A stretch of 64,000 nt of DNA from Pseudomonas antarctica (GCF_001647715.1 NZ_CP015600.1:2666001-2730000), one strand, 5' to 3'. Counted from the first letter of the stretch, positions 21,112-31,003 are shown. Numbers and translations: made by a program. The notes: a model not told the origin generated them from the sequence alone.

Positions 21112-22350
21112 ATGAATTCCCTCTACATGCGCGCCCTGGTGGTGGGCGTGCTGGTGTGGCCGGCGCTGGCCTCTGCGCTGACCCTGGATGACGCCCTGCG
21201 CCTGGCGCAAAACAACGCGCCCTCACTGACCGCAGAGTCGGCCAAGCTGCAAGCCGCCTCACAGGTGGCAATTGCGGCCGGTGAATTGCCCGACCCGAAA
21301 CTGGTGGTAGGCCTGCAAAACTTCCCCATCGGCGGGCCCAATCGCGGCACATTGTATGGCGATGACATGACCGACCAGATGATCGGAATCCAGCAACAGG
21401 TGCCCAGCCGCGACAAGCGCAAGGCCCGCGTGGAGCTGGCGGATGCAACGATAGAACGCACGGCGGCTGAAGGCCGGATCGAGCGGCTGAGCGTGCGCCA
21501 GGCCACGGCCCAGGCGTGGATTCGCGCCTACGCCGTGGAGCGCAAAGAGGCCTTGTTCAAAGACTTTTATCGGCAGAATCGCCTGTTGCAAGACAGCGTG
21601 CGTGCGCAGTTGGCCGCGGGACGTGGCCAGGCTTCTGATGCCGTTATTCCCAAGCAGGAAGCCGCCGAGTTGGCGGAGCGCGAGGACGAGTTGACCCAAC
21701 AACGCGCCCAGGCGCGCGCCGCCCTCAAGCGCTGGATCGGCGCGGCCGCCAATGAGGCGCCCAGCGGCCAGTTACCCAAATGGACCATCGACAGTCTCGG
21801 CTACAGCCACAACCTGCATCAACACCCTGAGCTGCAAGCCTTTGTACCGCGCACTCGCGAGGCGCAGGCGCGCTTGCAGGAAGCCAGGGCGCAAAAGACC
21901 TCGGACTGGAGTTGGGAGGTCGACTACCAGCACCGGGGCCGGGAATACGGCGATATGGTCAGCCTGCAATTGAGTTTTGACCTGCCGATTTTCCCTGGCC
22001 GCCGACAAAACCCGGGTATCGCTGCCAAGCAGGCCGAGGTGGATCAACTGGATGCCGAGCGCGAAGCCGCTACCCGTGAACATACCCAGATGCTCGATGA
22101 CGACCTCGCGGTGTATCAGCGCCTGGACCGCGCCGTGCTGCGCAGCCAGGACAGCCTGGTGCCGCTGGCCGAAGAGAAGGTGGCGTTGAGCCTGGCCGGT
22201 TATCGCGCGGGCAAGGGCGACTTGTTGAATGTGGTCAGTGCCCGTCGCGAGCTGGTCCAGGCCCGCTTCAAACAGATGGATGCCATCGAGCAGCGCGCCT
22301 TGATCGGTGCCCAGTTGTATTTCGCCTATGGGGAGCCCAGCAATGAATAA
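21112..22350 (+). CDS. cusC: Outer-membrane efflux channel (TolC/CusC type)
   Basis: Outer-membrane factor of the RND system, 412 residues. It has a signal peptide (about 1-22, ending ASA-LTLDDAL) and two tandem outer-membrane-efflux-protein repeats rich in long heptad helices, seen as ALRLAQNNAPSLTAESAKLQ and, in the second half, VALSLAGYRAGKGDLLNVVSARREL. No N-terminal lipobox is visible, unlike E. coli CusC. The ATG at 21112 follows AGGAATCTTCAAC. Its stop overlaps the start of the adaptor gene by eight bases. Confidence 0.88.
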   Translation: MNSLYMRALVVGVLVWPALASALTLDDALRLAQNNAPSLTAESAKLQAASQVAIAAGELPDPKLVVGLQNFPIGGPNRGTLYGDDMTDQMIGIQQQVPSRDKRKARVELADATIERTAAEGRIERLSVRQATAQAWIRAYAVERKEALFKDFYRQNRLLQDSVRAQLAAGRGQASDAVIPKQEAAELAEREDELTQQRAQARAALKRWIGAAANEAPSGQLPKWTIDSLGYSHNLHQHPELQAFVPRTREAQARLQEARAQKTSDWSWEVDYQHRGREYGDMVSLQLSFDLPIFPGRRQNPGIAAKQAEVDQLDAEREAATREHTQMLDDDLAVYQRLDRAVLRSQDSLVPLAEEKVALSLAGYRAGKGDLLNVVSARRELVQARFKQMDAIEQRALIGAQLYFAYGEPSNE

Positions 22351-23581
22351 TCGAATCGTCGCATTACTGGTGCTGCTGGGGCTGGGGGCGGGCTACGGGT
22401 TGGCGCAGTTGCATCCGCAAACCTCGGTTGCGCCTGCATCGAAAGACGATAAGCAGGCGTTGTACTGGTACGACCCGATGTACCCGCAGCAGAAGTTCGA
22501 CAAACCCGGCAAGTCGCCCTTCATGGATATGCAATTGGTTCCGCGCTACGCCGAAGCTGAAGGTGCTGCTGCAACTATGCCAGCGGTACAGATCGACCCA
22601 CGGCAAACCCAGAATATCGGCGTGCGCCTGGCGAGCGTGACCCGTGGCGTGATGACCTCTACGCTGGACCTGTCGGGCATCCTTGCCTTCAACGAGCGTG
22701 AGGTGGCGGTGGTCCAGGCGCGGGCCGCCGGGTTTGTCGAGCGGGTGTATGCGCGCGCGCCGGGGGATGTGCTAAAAGCCGGCGCGCCCTTGGCGGACCT
22801 CCTGATCCCCGAGTGGGCGGCGGCCCAGGAAGAATTCCTCGCACTGCGTCACAGCGGTGACAGCGGGTTGATCGCGGCGGCCCGGCAACGCTTGCGACTG
22901 AGCGGCATGCCTACCGGTTTGATCCAGCAAATGGAGCGCAGTGGCCGGGTGCAGTCGGTGTTGACGGTCACCAGCCCGTTGAGCGGCGCATTGCAAACCC
23001 TGGAGGTGCGCGAAGGCATGACGCTGGCGGCGGGGCAGACCCTGGCGCGGATCAACGGGTTGGATCAGGTGTGGTTGCAGATCGCCGTACCGGAGGCCCA
23101 AGGGGCGACATTGGCGGTGGGGCAAACCGTGCAGAGCCGGTTTGTCGGTTTACCCGGCAAGCGCGTCTCCGGCACCGTCAGCGCGATCTTGCCGGCCACC
23201 GCCATGGACAGTCGCACCGTGCAGGTACGTGTGGAATTGCCCAACCCCGATGGCACCTTGCGCCCGGGCATGACCGCTCAAGTGCGCCTGGCGCAAACCA
23301 GCGGGCAAGCGGTGCTGCAAGTGCCCAGCGAAGCCTTGATCCGCACCGGCAAACGCGTGCTGGTGATGCTGGCCGAGGAGGGCGGGCATTATCGGCCGGT
23401 CGAAGTCGAAGCCGGCGCGGAAAACCGGGACCAGACGGTGATCCGCAGCGGTTTGCAGGAAGGCCAGCAGGTGGTCGCTTCCGGGCAATTTCTGCTGGAC
23501 TCGGAAGCCAGTTTGAGGGGAATTACCGCGCCACCGTCCGGCATGCCTGAAATGGGTATGCAACCGGGAGCCCAGCCATGA
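22343..23581 (+). CDS. cusB: RND periplasmic adaptor (CusB type)
   Basis: Membrane-fusion protein of 412 residues joining channel and pump. The start [13 protein letters not shown] at 22343 overlaps the end of cusC; GGGGAG lies upstream. After a membrane anchor it has a heavy-metal-binding domain, [19 protein letters not shown] followed by FMDMQLVP, the type found in Cu(I)/Ag(I) adaptors with methionine ligands. Then come a barrel-sandwich/lipoyl region (about 100-250), a beta-barrel ([20 protein letters not shown]) and the membrane-proximal domain. Stop and cusA start overlap as ATGA. Confidence 0.9.
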   Translation: MNNRIVALLVLLGLGAGYGLAQLHPQTSVAPASKDDKQALYWYDPMYPQQKFDKPGKSPFMDMQLVPRYAEAEGAAATMPAVQIDPRQTQNIGVRLASVTRGVMTSTLDLSGILAFNEREVAVVQARAAGFVERVYARAPGDVLKAGAPLADLLIPEWAAAQEEFLALRHSGDSGLIAAARQRLRLSGMPTGLIQQMERSGRVQSVLTVTSPLSGALQTLEVREGMTLAAGQTLARINGLDQVWLQIAVPEAQGATLAVGQTVQSRFVGLPGKRVSGTVSAILPATAMDSRTVQVRVELPNPDGTLRPGMTAQVRLAQTSGQAVLQVPSEALIRTGKRVLVMLAEEGGHYRPVEVEAGAENRDQTVIRSGLQEGQQVVASGQFLLDSEASLRGITAPPSGMPEMGMQPGAQP

Positions 23582-26500
23582 TCGCCCTGCTGATTCGTGG
23601 GGCGGTGGCTAACCGTTTTCTGGTGTTGCTTGCCACGCTATTCATCACGGCATGGGGCGTTTGGGCGGTGCAAAACACCCCGGTCGATGCCTTGCCGGAT
23701 CTCTCGGATGTGCAGGTGATTATCCGCACGCCGTTCCCGGGCCAGGCGCCGCAGATCGTGGAAAACCAGGTCACCTACCCGATGACCACCACCATGTTGT
23801 CGGTACCGGGTGCCAAGACTGTACGCGGGTTTTCGTTCTTCGGTGACAGCTACGTTTACGTGCTGTTCGACGAAGGTACCGACCTGTATTGGGCCCGTTC
23901 GCGGGTGTTGGAATACCTCAGCCAATTGCAGGCACGCTTGCCGGCCTCGGCCAAACCCTCGCTGGGGCCGGACGCCACCGGGGTCGGCTGGATCTACCAA
24001 TACGCATTGGTGGACCGCACGGGCCAACACGACCTGGCGCAGTTGCGTGCCTTGCAGGACTGGTTTCTTAAATTCGAACTCAAGACCCTGCCGAATGTGG
24101 CGGAAGTCGCGACCATCGGCGGCCAGGTCAAGCAGTACCAAGTGCAGCTCGACCCACCGGCCATGGCCAGTCACGGCATCACCCAGGCTCAAGTTGCGCA
24201 GGCTATCGGCAAGGCCAATCAGGAAACCGGCGGCTCGGTGCTGAATATGGGCGAGTCCGAGTACATGGTGCGAGCGTCCGGTTACCTGAAAAGCCTGGCT
24301 GATTTTCGCGCCATTCCATTGCGCCTCGACAGCAACAATGTGCCGGTGACGCTCGGCGATGTGGCAACGGTCCAACTAGGCCCGGACCTGCGCCGTGGCA
24401 TCGGCGAGCTCGACGGCGAAGGCGAAGCGGTCGGCGGCGTGGTGATTCTGCGCAGCGGTAAAAATGCGCGTGAAGCCATCGCTGCGGTCAAAACCAGGCT
24501 GGAGCAATTGAAGAGCAGCCTGCCGCCCGGTGTGGACATCGTCACGACCTACGACCGCAGCAAATTGATCGACCGTGCCGTCGACAACCTGAGCCACAAG
24601 CTGCTGGAAGAGTTCCTGGTGGTGGCGCTGGTGTGCGGGATTTTCCTCTGGCATCTGCGCTCATCGCTGGTGGCGATCATCTCGTTGCCGGTGGGCGTGT
24701 TGATCGCGTTTATCGTCATGCGTTTCCAGGGGCTCAACGCCAATATCATGTCCCTGGGCGGCATCGCGATTGCCATTGGTGCGATGGTGGACGCGGCGGT
24801 GGTGATGATTGAAAACGCCCACAAGAAGATCGAAGCCTGGCACCACGCCCATCCCGGCAAAACCCTTGAGGGTGATGAGCACTGGAAGGTGGTGACCGAT
24901 GCGGCGGTGGAGGTCGGGCCGGCGCTGTTTTTCTGTTTGCTGATCATCACCCTGTCGTTTATCCCGGTGTTCACCTTGCAGGCCCAGGAAGGCCGCTTGT
25001 TCGGCCCGCTGGCTTACACCAAGACCTACGCCATGGCGGCAGCGGCCGGGTTGTCGGTGACGTTGATCCCGGTGCTGATGGGCTATTGGATTCGCGGGCG
25101 CATTCCCGACGAGCAGCGTAACCCGCTCAATCGCGGCCTGATCAAACTCTATCAACCGGCCCTGGATGCCGTGCTGCGTTGGCCGCGCGTGACCTTGCTG
25201 GTGGCGCTGCTGATGGTCGCCAGCGTGCTGTGGCCGGTGGCGGAACTCGGTGGCGAGTTCCTGCCGCCGCTGGACGAGGGCGACTTGCTCTACATGCCGT
25301 CGGCATTGCCGGGGCTGTCGACGCAGACCGCAGGTGAACTGCTGCAACGCACGGACCGCCTGATCAAGAGTGTGCCGGAAGTGGCCCATGTGTTTGGCAA
25401 GGCCGGCCGCGCCGAAACCGCCACCGACCCGGCGCCGCTGGAGATGTTCGAGACCACGATCGAGTTCAAGCCCCGGGACCAATGGCGCCCCGGCATGACC
25501 CCGCAATCATTGGTGAAGGAGCTGGACCGTGTGGTGCAGGTGCCGGGCCTGACCAATATCTGGATTCCCCCCATCCGCAACCGTATCGACATGCTCGCCA
25601 CCGGCGTCAAAAGCCCGATCGGCGTGAAGGTGGCGGGCACCAGCCTGATGCAGATCGACGCGGTGACCCAGGCCGTGGAGAAGGTCGCCAAGGGTGTGCC
25701 CGGCGTGAGTTCGGCATTGGCCGAGCGCCTGACCGGCGGGCGCTATATCGATGTGGATATCGACCGCGCGGCAGCCGCGCAATACGGTCTGAACATCGCT
25801 GATGTGCAGTCGATTGTGTCGGGGGCCATTGGCGGGGAAACCATTGGCGAAACTGTAGAAGGTCTGGCGCGCTTCCCCATCAGCCTGCGTTACCCCAAGG
25901 CCTGGCGCGACTCGGTGGAGTCGCTACGCAATCTGCCGATCTATACGCCACAGCGCAGCCAGATCACCCTCGGTACGGTGGCCAGGCTCAAGGTCAGTGA
26001 AGGCCCGCCGATGCTCAAAAGTGAAAATGCACGGCCTTCCGGCTGGGTGTATATCGACGTGCGTGATCGCGACTTGGCGTCCGTGGTCAAGGACCTCCGT
26101 GAGGCCATCAACCAGCAGGTGCACCTGCAACCGGGCATGAGCCTCAGCTATTCGGGGCAGTTCGAGTTTCTGGAGCGGGCCAATCAGCGTTTGAAGCTGG
26201 TCGTGCCGGCGACCTTGCTGATCATCTTTGTGTTGCTGTACCTGACCTTCCGCCGTGTGGACGAGGCGTTGCTGATCCTCGGTACATTGCCGTTCGCACT
26301 GACCGGTGGCGTCTGGTTGCTCTACTGGCTGGGCTTCAACCTGTCGGTGGCCACGGGCGTGGGCTTTATCGCGTTGGCGGGCGTGTCGGCCGAGTTTGGC
26401 GTGATTATGCTGCTCTACCTGAAAAACGCCTGGGCCGAGCGCAAGGACGGTGACCTGCTGGCGGCCATCACCGAAGGCGCAGTGCTGCGGGTGAGGCCCA

Positions 26501-26688
26501 AGGCGATGACCGTTGCGGTGATCATCGCCGGGTTGTTGCCGATCCTGCTGGGCGGCGGCACGGGCAGTGAGGTCATGAGCCGCATCGCCGCGCCGATGAT
26601 CGGCGGCATGCTAACGGCGCCGTTGTTGTCGCTGTTCGTGATCCCGGCCGCGTATCACCTGATGCGCCGTGCCAAGGCCAAACGCTGA
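23578..26688 (+). CDS. cusA: Cu(I)/Ag(I) RND efflux pump (CusA)
   Basis: Proton-driven inner-membrane pump of 1036 residues with 12 helices and two large periplasmic loops. The TM4 motif [18 protein letters not shown] is of the monovalent-metal (Cu/Ag) class rather than the Zn/Co/Cd class. Counting codons, Asp405 and Glu412 lie in that motif, and methionines fall at 573 (LLYMPS), 623 (LEMFETT) and 672 (IDMLATG), the same numbers as the three-methionine metal site known for E. coli CusA. This makes Cu(I)/Ag(I) the likely substrates. It ends the operon that starts with the small Met-rich protein. No CusRS-like pair is adjacent. Confidence 0.94.
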   Translation: MIALLIRGAVANRFLVLLATLFITAWGVWAVQNTPVDALPDLSDVQVIIRTPFPGQAPQIVENQVTYPMTTTMLSVPGAKTVRGFSFFGDSYVYVLFDEGTDLYWARSRVLEYLSQLQARLPASAKPSLGPDATGVGWIYQYALVDRTGQHDLAQLRALQDWFLKFELKTLPNVAEVATIGGQVKQYQVQLDPPAMASHGITQAQVAQAIGKANQETGGSVLNMGESEYMVRASGYLKSLADFRAIPLRLDSNNVPVTLGDVATVQLGPDLRRGIGELDGEGEAVGGVVILRSGKNAREAIAAVKTRLEQLKSSLPPGVDIVTTYDRSKLIDRAVDNLSHKLLEEFLVVALVCGIFLWHLRSSLVAIISLPVGVLIAFIVMRFQGLNANIMSLGGIAIAIGAMVDAAVVMIENAHKKIEAWHHAHPGKTLEGDEHWKVVTDAAVEVGPALFFCLLIITLSFIPVFTLQAQEGRLFGPLAYTKTYAMAAAAGLSVTLIPVLMGYWIRGRIPDEQRNPLNRGLIKLYQPALDAVLRWPRVTLLVALLMVASVLWPVAELGGEFLPPLDEGDLLYMPSALPGLSTQTAGELLQRTDRLIKSVPEVAHVFGKAGRAETATDPAPLEMFETTIEFKPRDQWRPGMTPQSLVKELDRVVQVPGLTNIWIPPIRNRIDMLATGVKSPIGVKVAGTSLMQIDAVTQAVEKVAKGVPGVSSALAERLTGGRYIDVDIDRAAAAQYGLNIADVQSIVSGAIGGETIGETVEGLARFPISLRYPKAWRDSVESLRNLPIYTPQRSQITLGTVARLKVSEGPPMLKSENARPSGWVYIDVRDRDLASVVKDLREAINQQVHLQPGMSLSYSGQFEFLERANQRLKLVVPATLLIIFVLLYLTFRRVDEALLILGTLPFALTGGVWLLYWLGFNLSVATGVGFIALAGVSAEFGVIMLLYLKNAWAERKDGDLLAAITEGAVLRVRPKAMTVAVIIAGLLPILLGGGTGSEVMSRIAAPMIGGMLTAPLLSLFVIPAAYHLMRRAKAKR

Positions 26689-26711
26689 GCAAACATGGGG
26701 GAGGGGGCTCG

Positions 26712-26784
26712 TGTGGGAGCGGGCTTGCTCGCGAATACGTTGTGTCAGTCGCCAGATACATTGACGGACCCACCGCCATCGCGG
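26712..26784. repeat. Left part of a REPIN split by an insertion
   Basis: REP of the GGGCTTGC class (TGTGGGAGCGGGCTTGC) plus spacer, ending in GCCATCGCGG where the 996-bp element begins. The missing right arm resumes at 27791 with GCGAGCCCGCTCCCAC. Confidence 0.85.
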
Positions 26785-27111
26785 CATAGGTATCTACGCA
26801 ACTATTTGTGTCGCTTTAGGCCTGTGAGGGGGTTAGGTAGGTTGAGTACATATCCGTTGCTGCGGTAACGGCTGCTTAGGGTTCCGCCCTTACGGCGGGT
26901 CACTTTTTTACAAAGCGCCTAAAAAAGTAACCAAAAAACGCTTTGCCCCACCACTCGGTGCCTCGCCTGGGCTCGGCATGCCCGCACTCCGGCTTGAATC
27001 CGTGGGCCGCCGCAATGGGCCATCCTTGGCCCAGTGCGGCTAACCCGGCGTCCTGCCGGGTTACCCACGGATTCAAGCCTGCGTTCGGCCATCGTGGTTA
27101 ACGGGGCCTGT

Positions 27112-27447
27112 CAGATCAAGATCAAAAGCAGAGCACGGCGGCCTGGTAGCCGACCTGAGTGGTTGAAGCAAAAGCAGGGCAACAGCACAGCAACACCACT
27201 TTTACCGGATGAAATGAGTTCCAACTGTGGGAGCGGCGGTGCGACGATTCGACTTGCTCGCGAATGCGGTGTGTCAGTCAACTTATTTGTAACTGACACA
27301 CCGCATTCGCGAGCAAGCCCGCTCCCACATTTGATTGGGTTCAGCTTCCAAGATCAGGTCGGCTGTAAGGCCGCCTCGGTTTTGCTTTTGATCTAACCAC
27401 TCAGGTCGGCTACCAGGCCGCCGTGCTCTGCTTTTGATCTTGATCTG
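27112..27447. repeat. Inner palindrome with perfect 53-bp arms
   Basis: Bases 27112-27164 and 27395-27447 are exact inverted copies (both contain GATCAAAAGCAGAGCACGG or its complement). The right arm is preceded by a diverged direct copy of itself at about 27354-27394 (AGGTCGGCTGTAAGGCCGCC). It looks like a second repeat family inserted into the larger element. Confidence 0.8.
27226..27329. repeat. REPIN in the centre of the element, left arm with a 15-16 bp insertion
   Basis: The right arm is a normal REP of the GGGCTTGC class. The left arm reads TGTGGGAGCGG, then about 16 extra bases (CGGTGCGACGATTCGA), then CTTGCTCGCGAATGC. The inner sequences GCGGTGTGTCAGT and ACTGACACACCGC also pair, giving a longer stem than the other REPINs here. 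Confidence 0.75.
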
Positions 27448-27790
27448 CTGTTGATCTTAGGCGCCCCGTTAACCACGCTGGCCGAACGTAGGTATTACGG
27501 AGCGGGTAAACCGGCAGGACGCCGGTTTAGCCGCGACGGGGCAGGGACGGCCCGTCGCGGCGGCCCGCTTCGTGATGCCGGAGTGAGGGCACACCGAGCC
27601 CAGGCGAGGTGCCGAGTGGTGGGGCAAGAGCCTTTTGGTTACTTTTGGGCTCCTTTCAAAAGTGACCCGCCGTAAGGGCGGAACCCATGTCAGCCGTTAC
27701 CCAAACAACGGATATGTACTCAACGCCCCCCCGACAACCACAGCACTCAACCCGTAAAAAAAGATGTGTAGATACCTATGGCCATCGCGG

Positions 27791-27807
27791 GCGAGCCCGC
27801 TCCCACA
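27791..27807. repeat. Right remnant of the split REPIN
   Basis: GCGAGCCCGCTCCCACA completes the REP arm interrupted at 26784. Removing the element and one copy of GCCATCGCGG restores a normal REPIN. Confidence 0.82.
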
Positions 27808-27829
27808 GGGGATATCCAATGCCACAGGA

Positions 27830-28750
27830 TCAGTCGTCGAAGCCGACCTGCTCGTGAATCTCATCCACCTTCAATTCCAACCGGTACGCCACGGCAATAA
27901 ACAACGCCTGGCACAGGCACAAGGTGGCGCTCAACGAGCGGAAGGCAAACGATGACCCTTCATTCACCAACAGCACCGCGTTCGCCCGTTTGGCCAGGGG
28001 CGATAGGTTGCTGTCGGTGATGATCAGGGTCTTGGCCTGGTGATGTTGGGCAATGCGCAGGCAGTGCTGGGTCTCTTTGCCGTAGGGCGTAAAGCTGATG
28101 GCAATCACCAGGTCATTGGCGCGCACGCTGCGCATCTGTTCGCGGTAGCTGCCGCCCAGGCCTGAAATCAGGTGAATGCGCTTGTTGGTGTGTTGCAGGT
28201 TGTAGACCAGGTAATCGGCCACCGCAAAGGAGCGGCGCACACCGACCACGTAGATATTGTCGGCATTGACCACCAGGTCCACGGCCTTCTCAAACGCCAC
28301 ATCGTCCAGTTCCAGCCCCAGGCGCTCGATGCCGGACAGGGTGGCGTTCACACATTCACGCGCCAGGTCGCCGCCGCTGGCCTTCTGCGATTTGTTCGCG
28401 ATCATGCTGCGAATGCGCTGCTGGTAGTTCTGCACCGGCGTGGTCTTGTGGGTGTAGGCCTCGCGAAACAGCGCCTGCATCTCACTGAACCCACTGAAGC
28501 CGAAGCGCTGGGAAAACCGCACGATGGCCGACGGGTGCACTTCACATTCGCGGGCGATGTCGCTGATGCGGTCAACCATGATCCGGTCGCTTTGCTGGCT
28601 CATGTAGCTGGCGATGCGTTTGAGCTGGCGCGGCAGACTTTCATATTCGTCGGTGATCAGCTGCAACAGGCGCTCGGCATTGATCGGGGGGCTGGCGAGA
28701 GGGTCTTGCGAAGGAGTCTCGGGCGTGGCCGGCTGATCGGTGCGGGACAT
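27830..28750 (-). CDS. iolR: RpiR-family repressor of the inositol genes
   Basis: A 306-residue regulator. ATG 28750 is chosen over a TTG two codons upstream; AAAGGA precedes it. The N-terminal RpiR helix-turn-helix (about 25-105) has DRISDIARECEVHPSAIVRFSQRFGFSGFSE (read in parts). The C-terminal SIS sugar-phosphate isomerase-like domain (about 140-270) shows IYVVGVRRSFAVADY and VIAISFTPYGKETQH. It is divergent from iolC across 285 bp that hold two GGAA-N6-TTCC-like sites. In related bacteria IolR represses iol genes until an inositol intermediate is bound, and I infer the same here. Confidence 0.88.
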   Translation of the reverse strand: MSRTDQPATPETPSQDPLASPPINAERLLQLITDEYESLPRQLKRIASYMSQQSDRIMVDRISDIARECEVHPSAIVRFSQRFGFSGFSEMQALFREAYTHKTTPVQNYQQRIRSMIANKSQKASGGDLARECVNATLSGIERLGLELDDVAFEKAVDLVVNADNIYVVGVRRSFAVADYLVYNLQHTNKRIHLISGLGGSYREQMRSVRANDLVIAISFTPYGKETQHCLRIAQHHQAKTLIITDSNLSPLAKRANAVLLVNEGSSFAFRSLSATLCLCQALFIAVAYRLELKVDEIHEQVGFDD

Positions 28751-28895
28751 GGGCAATCCTTTTGGCTTGTTCTTCTGATGCGCTGATGGGTGTGCGCAAG
28801 TCTACAGGGTAGGCGCAAAAAAATACCCCGGCATCACGGCGCCTATGGGCGGCTGAAACGGCGCAGGAGGGCTGGCATGCCATTATGCTGGCTTA

Positions 28896-28924
28896 TTGGA
28901 AAAAATATTCCACTAAAAATAATT
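28896..28924 (+). promoter_or_regulatory. Predicted sigma-70 promoter of iolC
   Basis: TTGGAA at 28896-28901 and ATAATT at 28919-28924 with a 17-bp spacer, in an otherwise GC-rich genome. It would start transcription near 28931, about 105 bases before the iolC ATG. The predicted IolR site overlaps its -35 box. Confidence 0.5.
28898..28911. promoter_or_regulatory. Predicted IolR operator 1 (GGAA-N6-TTCC)
   Basis: GGAAAAAATATTCC is an exact match to the GGAA-N6-TTCC site known for IolR proteins of alphaproteobacteria such as Caulobacter and Sinorhizobium. It sits over the -35 box of the predicted iolC promoter, a suitable place for repression. Confidence 0.6.
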
Positions 28925-28926
28925 AT

Positions 28927-28940
28927 GGAATAAATATTGA
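28927..28940. promoter_or_regulatory. Predicted IolR operator 2 (degenerate)
   Basis: GGAATAAATATTGA keeps the GGAA half and the six-base spacer, with TTGA in place of TTCC. It lies 29 bp from operator 1, close to three helical turns, and over the predicted transcription start. Confidence 0.4.
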
Positions 28941-29035
28941 TTGAGGCCGCTGAACGTTCTAGTCTGCTTGCACCAAGAGCGTGTGCCGTCACCACGGCGG
29001 CACCACGCAGGCTGATAAAAATAACAGGAGCCAGC

Positions 29036-30973
29036 ATGGGCCAGACTCGTTTTGCCAGTGGGCGTCAATTGGATCTGATTTGCCTCGGGCGCCTGGGCGT
29101 CGACCTCTACGCACAGCAAGTGGGTGCGCGGCTTGAGGACGTGTCCAGCTTCGCCAAATACCTCGGCGGGTCGTCCGCCAATATCGCGTTCGGCACCGCG
29201 AGGCTGGGGCTCAAGTCGGCGATGCTGAGCCGGGTAGGGGACGACCACATGGGCCGCTTCCTGGTGGAATCCCTGGCCCGTGAAGGCTGTGATGTCAGCG
29301 GCATCAAGGTCGACGCGGAGCGCCTTACCGCCCTGGTCCTGCTGGGCCTCAAGGACCGCGAAACCTTCCCCTTGGTGTTCTACCGCGAAAACTGCGCCGA
29401 CATGGCGCTGCGCGCTGAGGACATCAGCGAAGCCTTTATTGCCTCCAGCAAAGCCTTGCTGATCACCGGCACACATTTCTCCACCGATGGCGTGTACAAG
29501 GCCAGCATCCAGGCCCTGGACTACGCCGCTAAACACAACGTCAAGCGCGTGCTGGATATTGACTACCGCCCCGTGCTGTGGGGCCTGGCGGGCAAGGCGG
29601 ATGGTGAAACCCGGTTTGTCGCCGACCAGAATGTCAGCCAGCATGTGCAGAAAATCCTGCCACGTTTCGACTTGATCGTCGGCACGGAAGAAGAGTTTTT
29701 GATCGCGGGCGGCAGTGAAGATTTGCTCACCGCTTTGCGTACCGTACGTGAACTGACCCCGGCGACCCTGGTGGTCAAACTCGGCCCGCAAGGTTGCACG
29801 GTGATCCACGGCGCGGTGCCAGCGCGGCTGGAGGATGGCGCAATTTACCCGGGCGTGCGGGTTGAAGTGCTGAATGTGCTGGGGGCCGGCGATGCGTTTA
29901 TGTCGGGCTTCCTCAGCGGCTGGATAAACGATGCCAGCGATGAGCGCTGCAGCCAGTTGGCCAACGCCTGCGGTGGTCTCGTCGTGTCCCGCCACGCTTG
30001 CGCGCCGGCCATGCCAACGCCTGCCGAACTGGATTACCTGTTCAATAGCCCGGTGCCCATCACCCGCCCTGACCAGGACGTCACCCTCCAGCGCCTGCAC
30101 CGGGTCACCGTGCCGCGTAAAGCCTGGAAGCAGCTGTTCGTGTTTGCGTTCGACCATCGCTGGCAATTGGTGGACCTGGCGCAAAAAGGCGGCCAGGACC
30201 TGACGCGTATCAGCGACATCAAGCAGCTGTTTATCCAGGCCATTGAACGTGTGGAACATAAGCTACGCGAGCAAGGTGTCGAGGCTGATGTGGGCCTGCT
30301 GGCCGACCAACGCTTCGGGCAGGATGCGCTCAATGCCGCCAGCGGTCGCGGCTGGTGGATCGCCCGCCCGGTGGAAGTGCAGAACTCGCGGCCCCTGGCG
30401 TTTGAGCACGGTCGCTCGGTAGGCAGCAATCTGATCGCCTGGCCGCAGGAGCAAATCATCAAGTGCCTGGTGCAATTCCACCCTGACGACGAGCCGATGC
30501 TGCGCCTGGAACAGGAAGCGCAACTCAAGGCCGTGTACGAGGCCTCCCTGGTCAGCGGCCATGAGCTGTTGCTGGAAGTCATCCCGCCCAAAGACCACCC
30601 GTCGACCTATCCCGACGTGCTCTATCGCAGCCTCAAGCGCTTGTACAACCTGGGCATCTACCCGGCATGGTGGAAGATCGAGGCGCAATCGGCCGCAGAC
30701 TGGAAAAAGCTCGATGAGCTGATCCAGGAACGCGACCCGTACTGCCGCGGCGTGGTGCTGCTGGGCCTTAACGCATCGGCTGAATGCCTCGCCGATGGCT
30801 TCCAGCAAGCCAGCCAAAGCACCACCTGCCGTGGGTTTGCGGTGGGCCGCACGATCTTCCAGGAACCGAGCCGCGCGTGGATGGCGGGGGAGATTAATGA
30901 TGAGACGTTGATTGAGCAGGTGCAGCAAACCTTCGAACAGCTCATCAACGCCTGGCGCAGTTCGCGCACCTGA
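29036..30973 (+). CDS. iolC: Bifunctional 5-dehydro-2-deoxygluconokinase / aldolase-like protein
   Basis: A 645-residue fusion acting in the lower inositol pathway. The start MGQTRFASGRQLDL at 29036 follows AGGAG. Residues about 10-330 are a PfkB/ribokinase kinase: GRLGVDLYA, the YLGGSSANIAFG substrate loop, and the catalytic VLGAGDAFMSGFL motif. Residues about 345-640 are the DUF2090 domain, a class I aldolase-like barrel (FVFAFDHRWQLVDLA; CRGFAVGRTIF at the end). It would phosphorylate 2-deoxy-5-keto-gluconate and, through the second domain, probably cleave the product to malonate semialdehyde and DHAP, since no separate iolJ is present. First gene of the iol operon. Confidence 0.9.
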   Translation: MGQTRFASGRQLDLICLGRLGVDLYAQQVGARLEDVSSFAKYLGGSSANIAFGTARLGLKSAMLSRVGDDHMGRFLVESLAREGCDVSGIKVDAERLTALVLLGLKDRETFPLVFYRENCADMALRAEDISEAFIASSKALLITGTHFSTDGVYKASIQALDYAAKHNVKRVLDIDYRPVLWGLAGKADGETRFVADQNVSQHVQKILPRFDLIVGTEEEFLIAGGSEDLLTALRTVRELTPATLVVKLGPQGCTVIHGAVPARLEDGAIYPGVRVEVLNVLGAGDAFMSGFLSGWINDASDERCSQLANACGGLVVSRHACAPAMPTPAELDYLFNSPVPITRPDQDVTLQRLHRVTVPRKAWKQLFVFAFDHRWQLVDLAQKGGQDLTRISDIKQLFIQAIERVEHKLREQGVEADVGLLADQRFGQDALNAASGRGWWIARPVEVQNSRPLAFEHGRSVGSNLIAWPQEQIIKCLVQFHPDDEPMLRLEQEAQLKAVYEASLVSGHELLLEVIPPKDHPSTYPDVLYRSLKRLYNLGIYPAWWKIEAQSAADWKKLDELIQERDPYCRGVVLLGLNASAECLADGFQQASQSTTCRGFAVGRTIFQEPSRAWMAGEINDETLIEQVQQTFEQLINAWRSSRT

Positions 30974-31003
30974 ACACAGTCTTTAACCTGAAAGGCATTC
31001 AAA

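Larger units (their letters stand above)
26785..27780. mobile_element. 996-bp non-coding MITE-like element with nested palindromes
   Basis: Bounded by perfect 13-bp inverted repeats (CATAGGTATCTAC at 26785, its complement ending at 27780) and by a direct 10-bp duplication GCCATCGCGG (26775-26784 and 27781-27790). Its outer arms, about 26785-27107 and 27463-27780, are imperfect inverted copies of each other and share blocks such as GAGTACATATCCGTTG and GGTTCCGCCCTTACGGCGGG. The core holds a perfect 53-bp inverted repeat (27112-27164 and 27395-27447) around a further REPIN. No credible open frame is present, so it must have been moved by a transposase encoded elsewhere. Confidence 0.85.

Noticed and set aside
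27034..27396. 120-codon open frame inside the 996-bp element
   Set aside because: It crosses the inner palindrome and the REPIN arms, has no ribosome-binding site and no coding character; the element is better read as non-coding.
28913..30259. Long minus-strand open frame (448 codons) opposite iolC
   Set aside because: Composition is His/Gln/Val-rich with no family motif and it lies wholly antisense to a well-identified kinase; a typical shadow in high-GC DNA.
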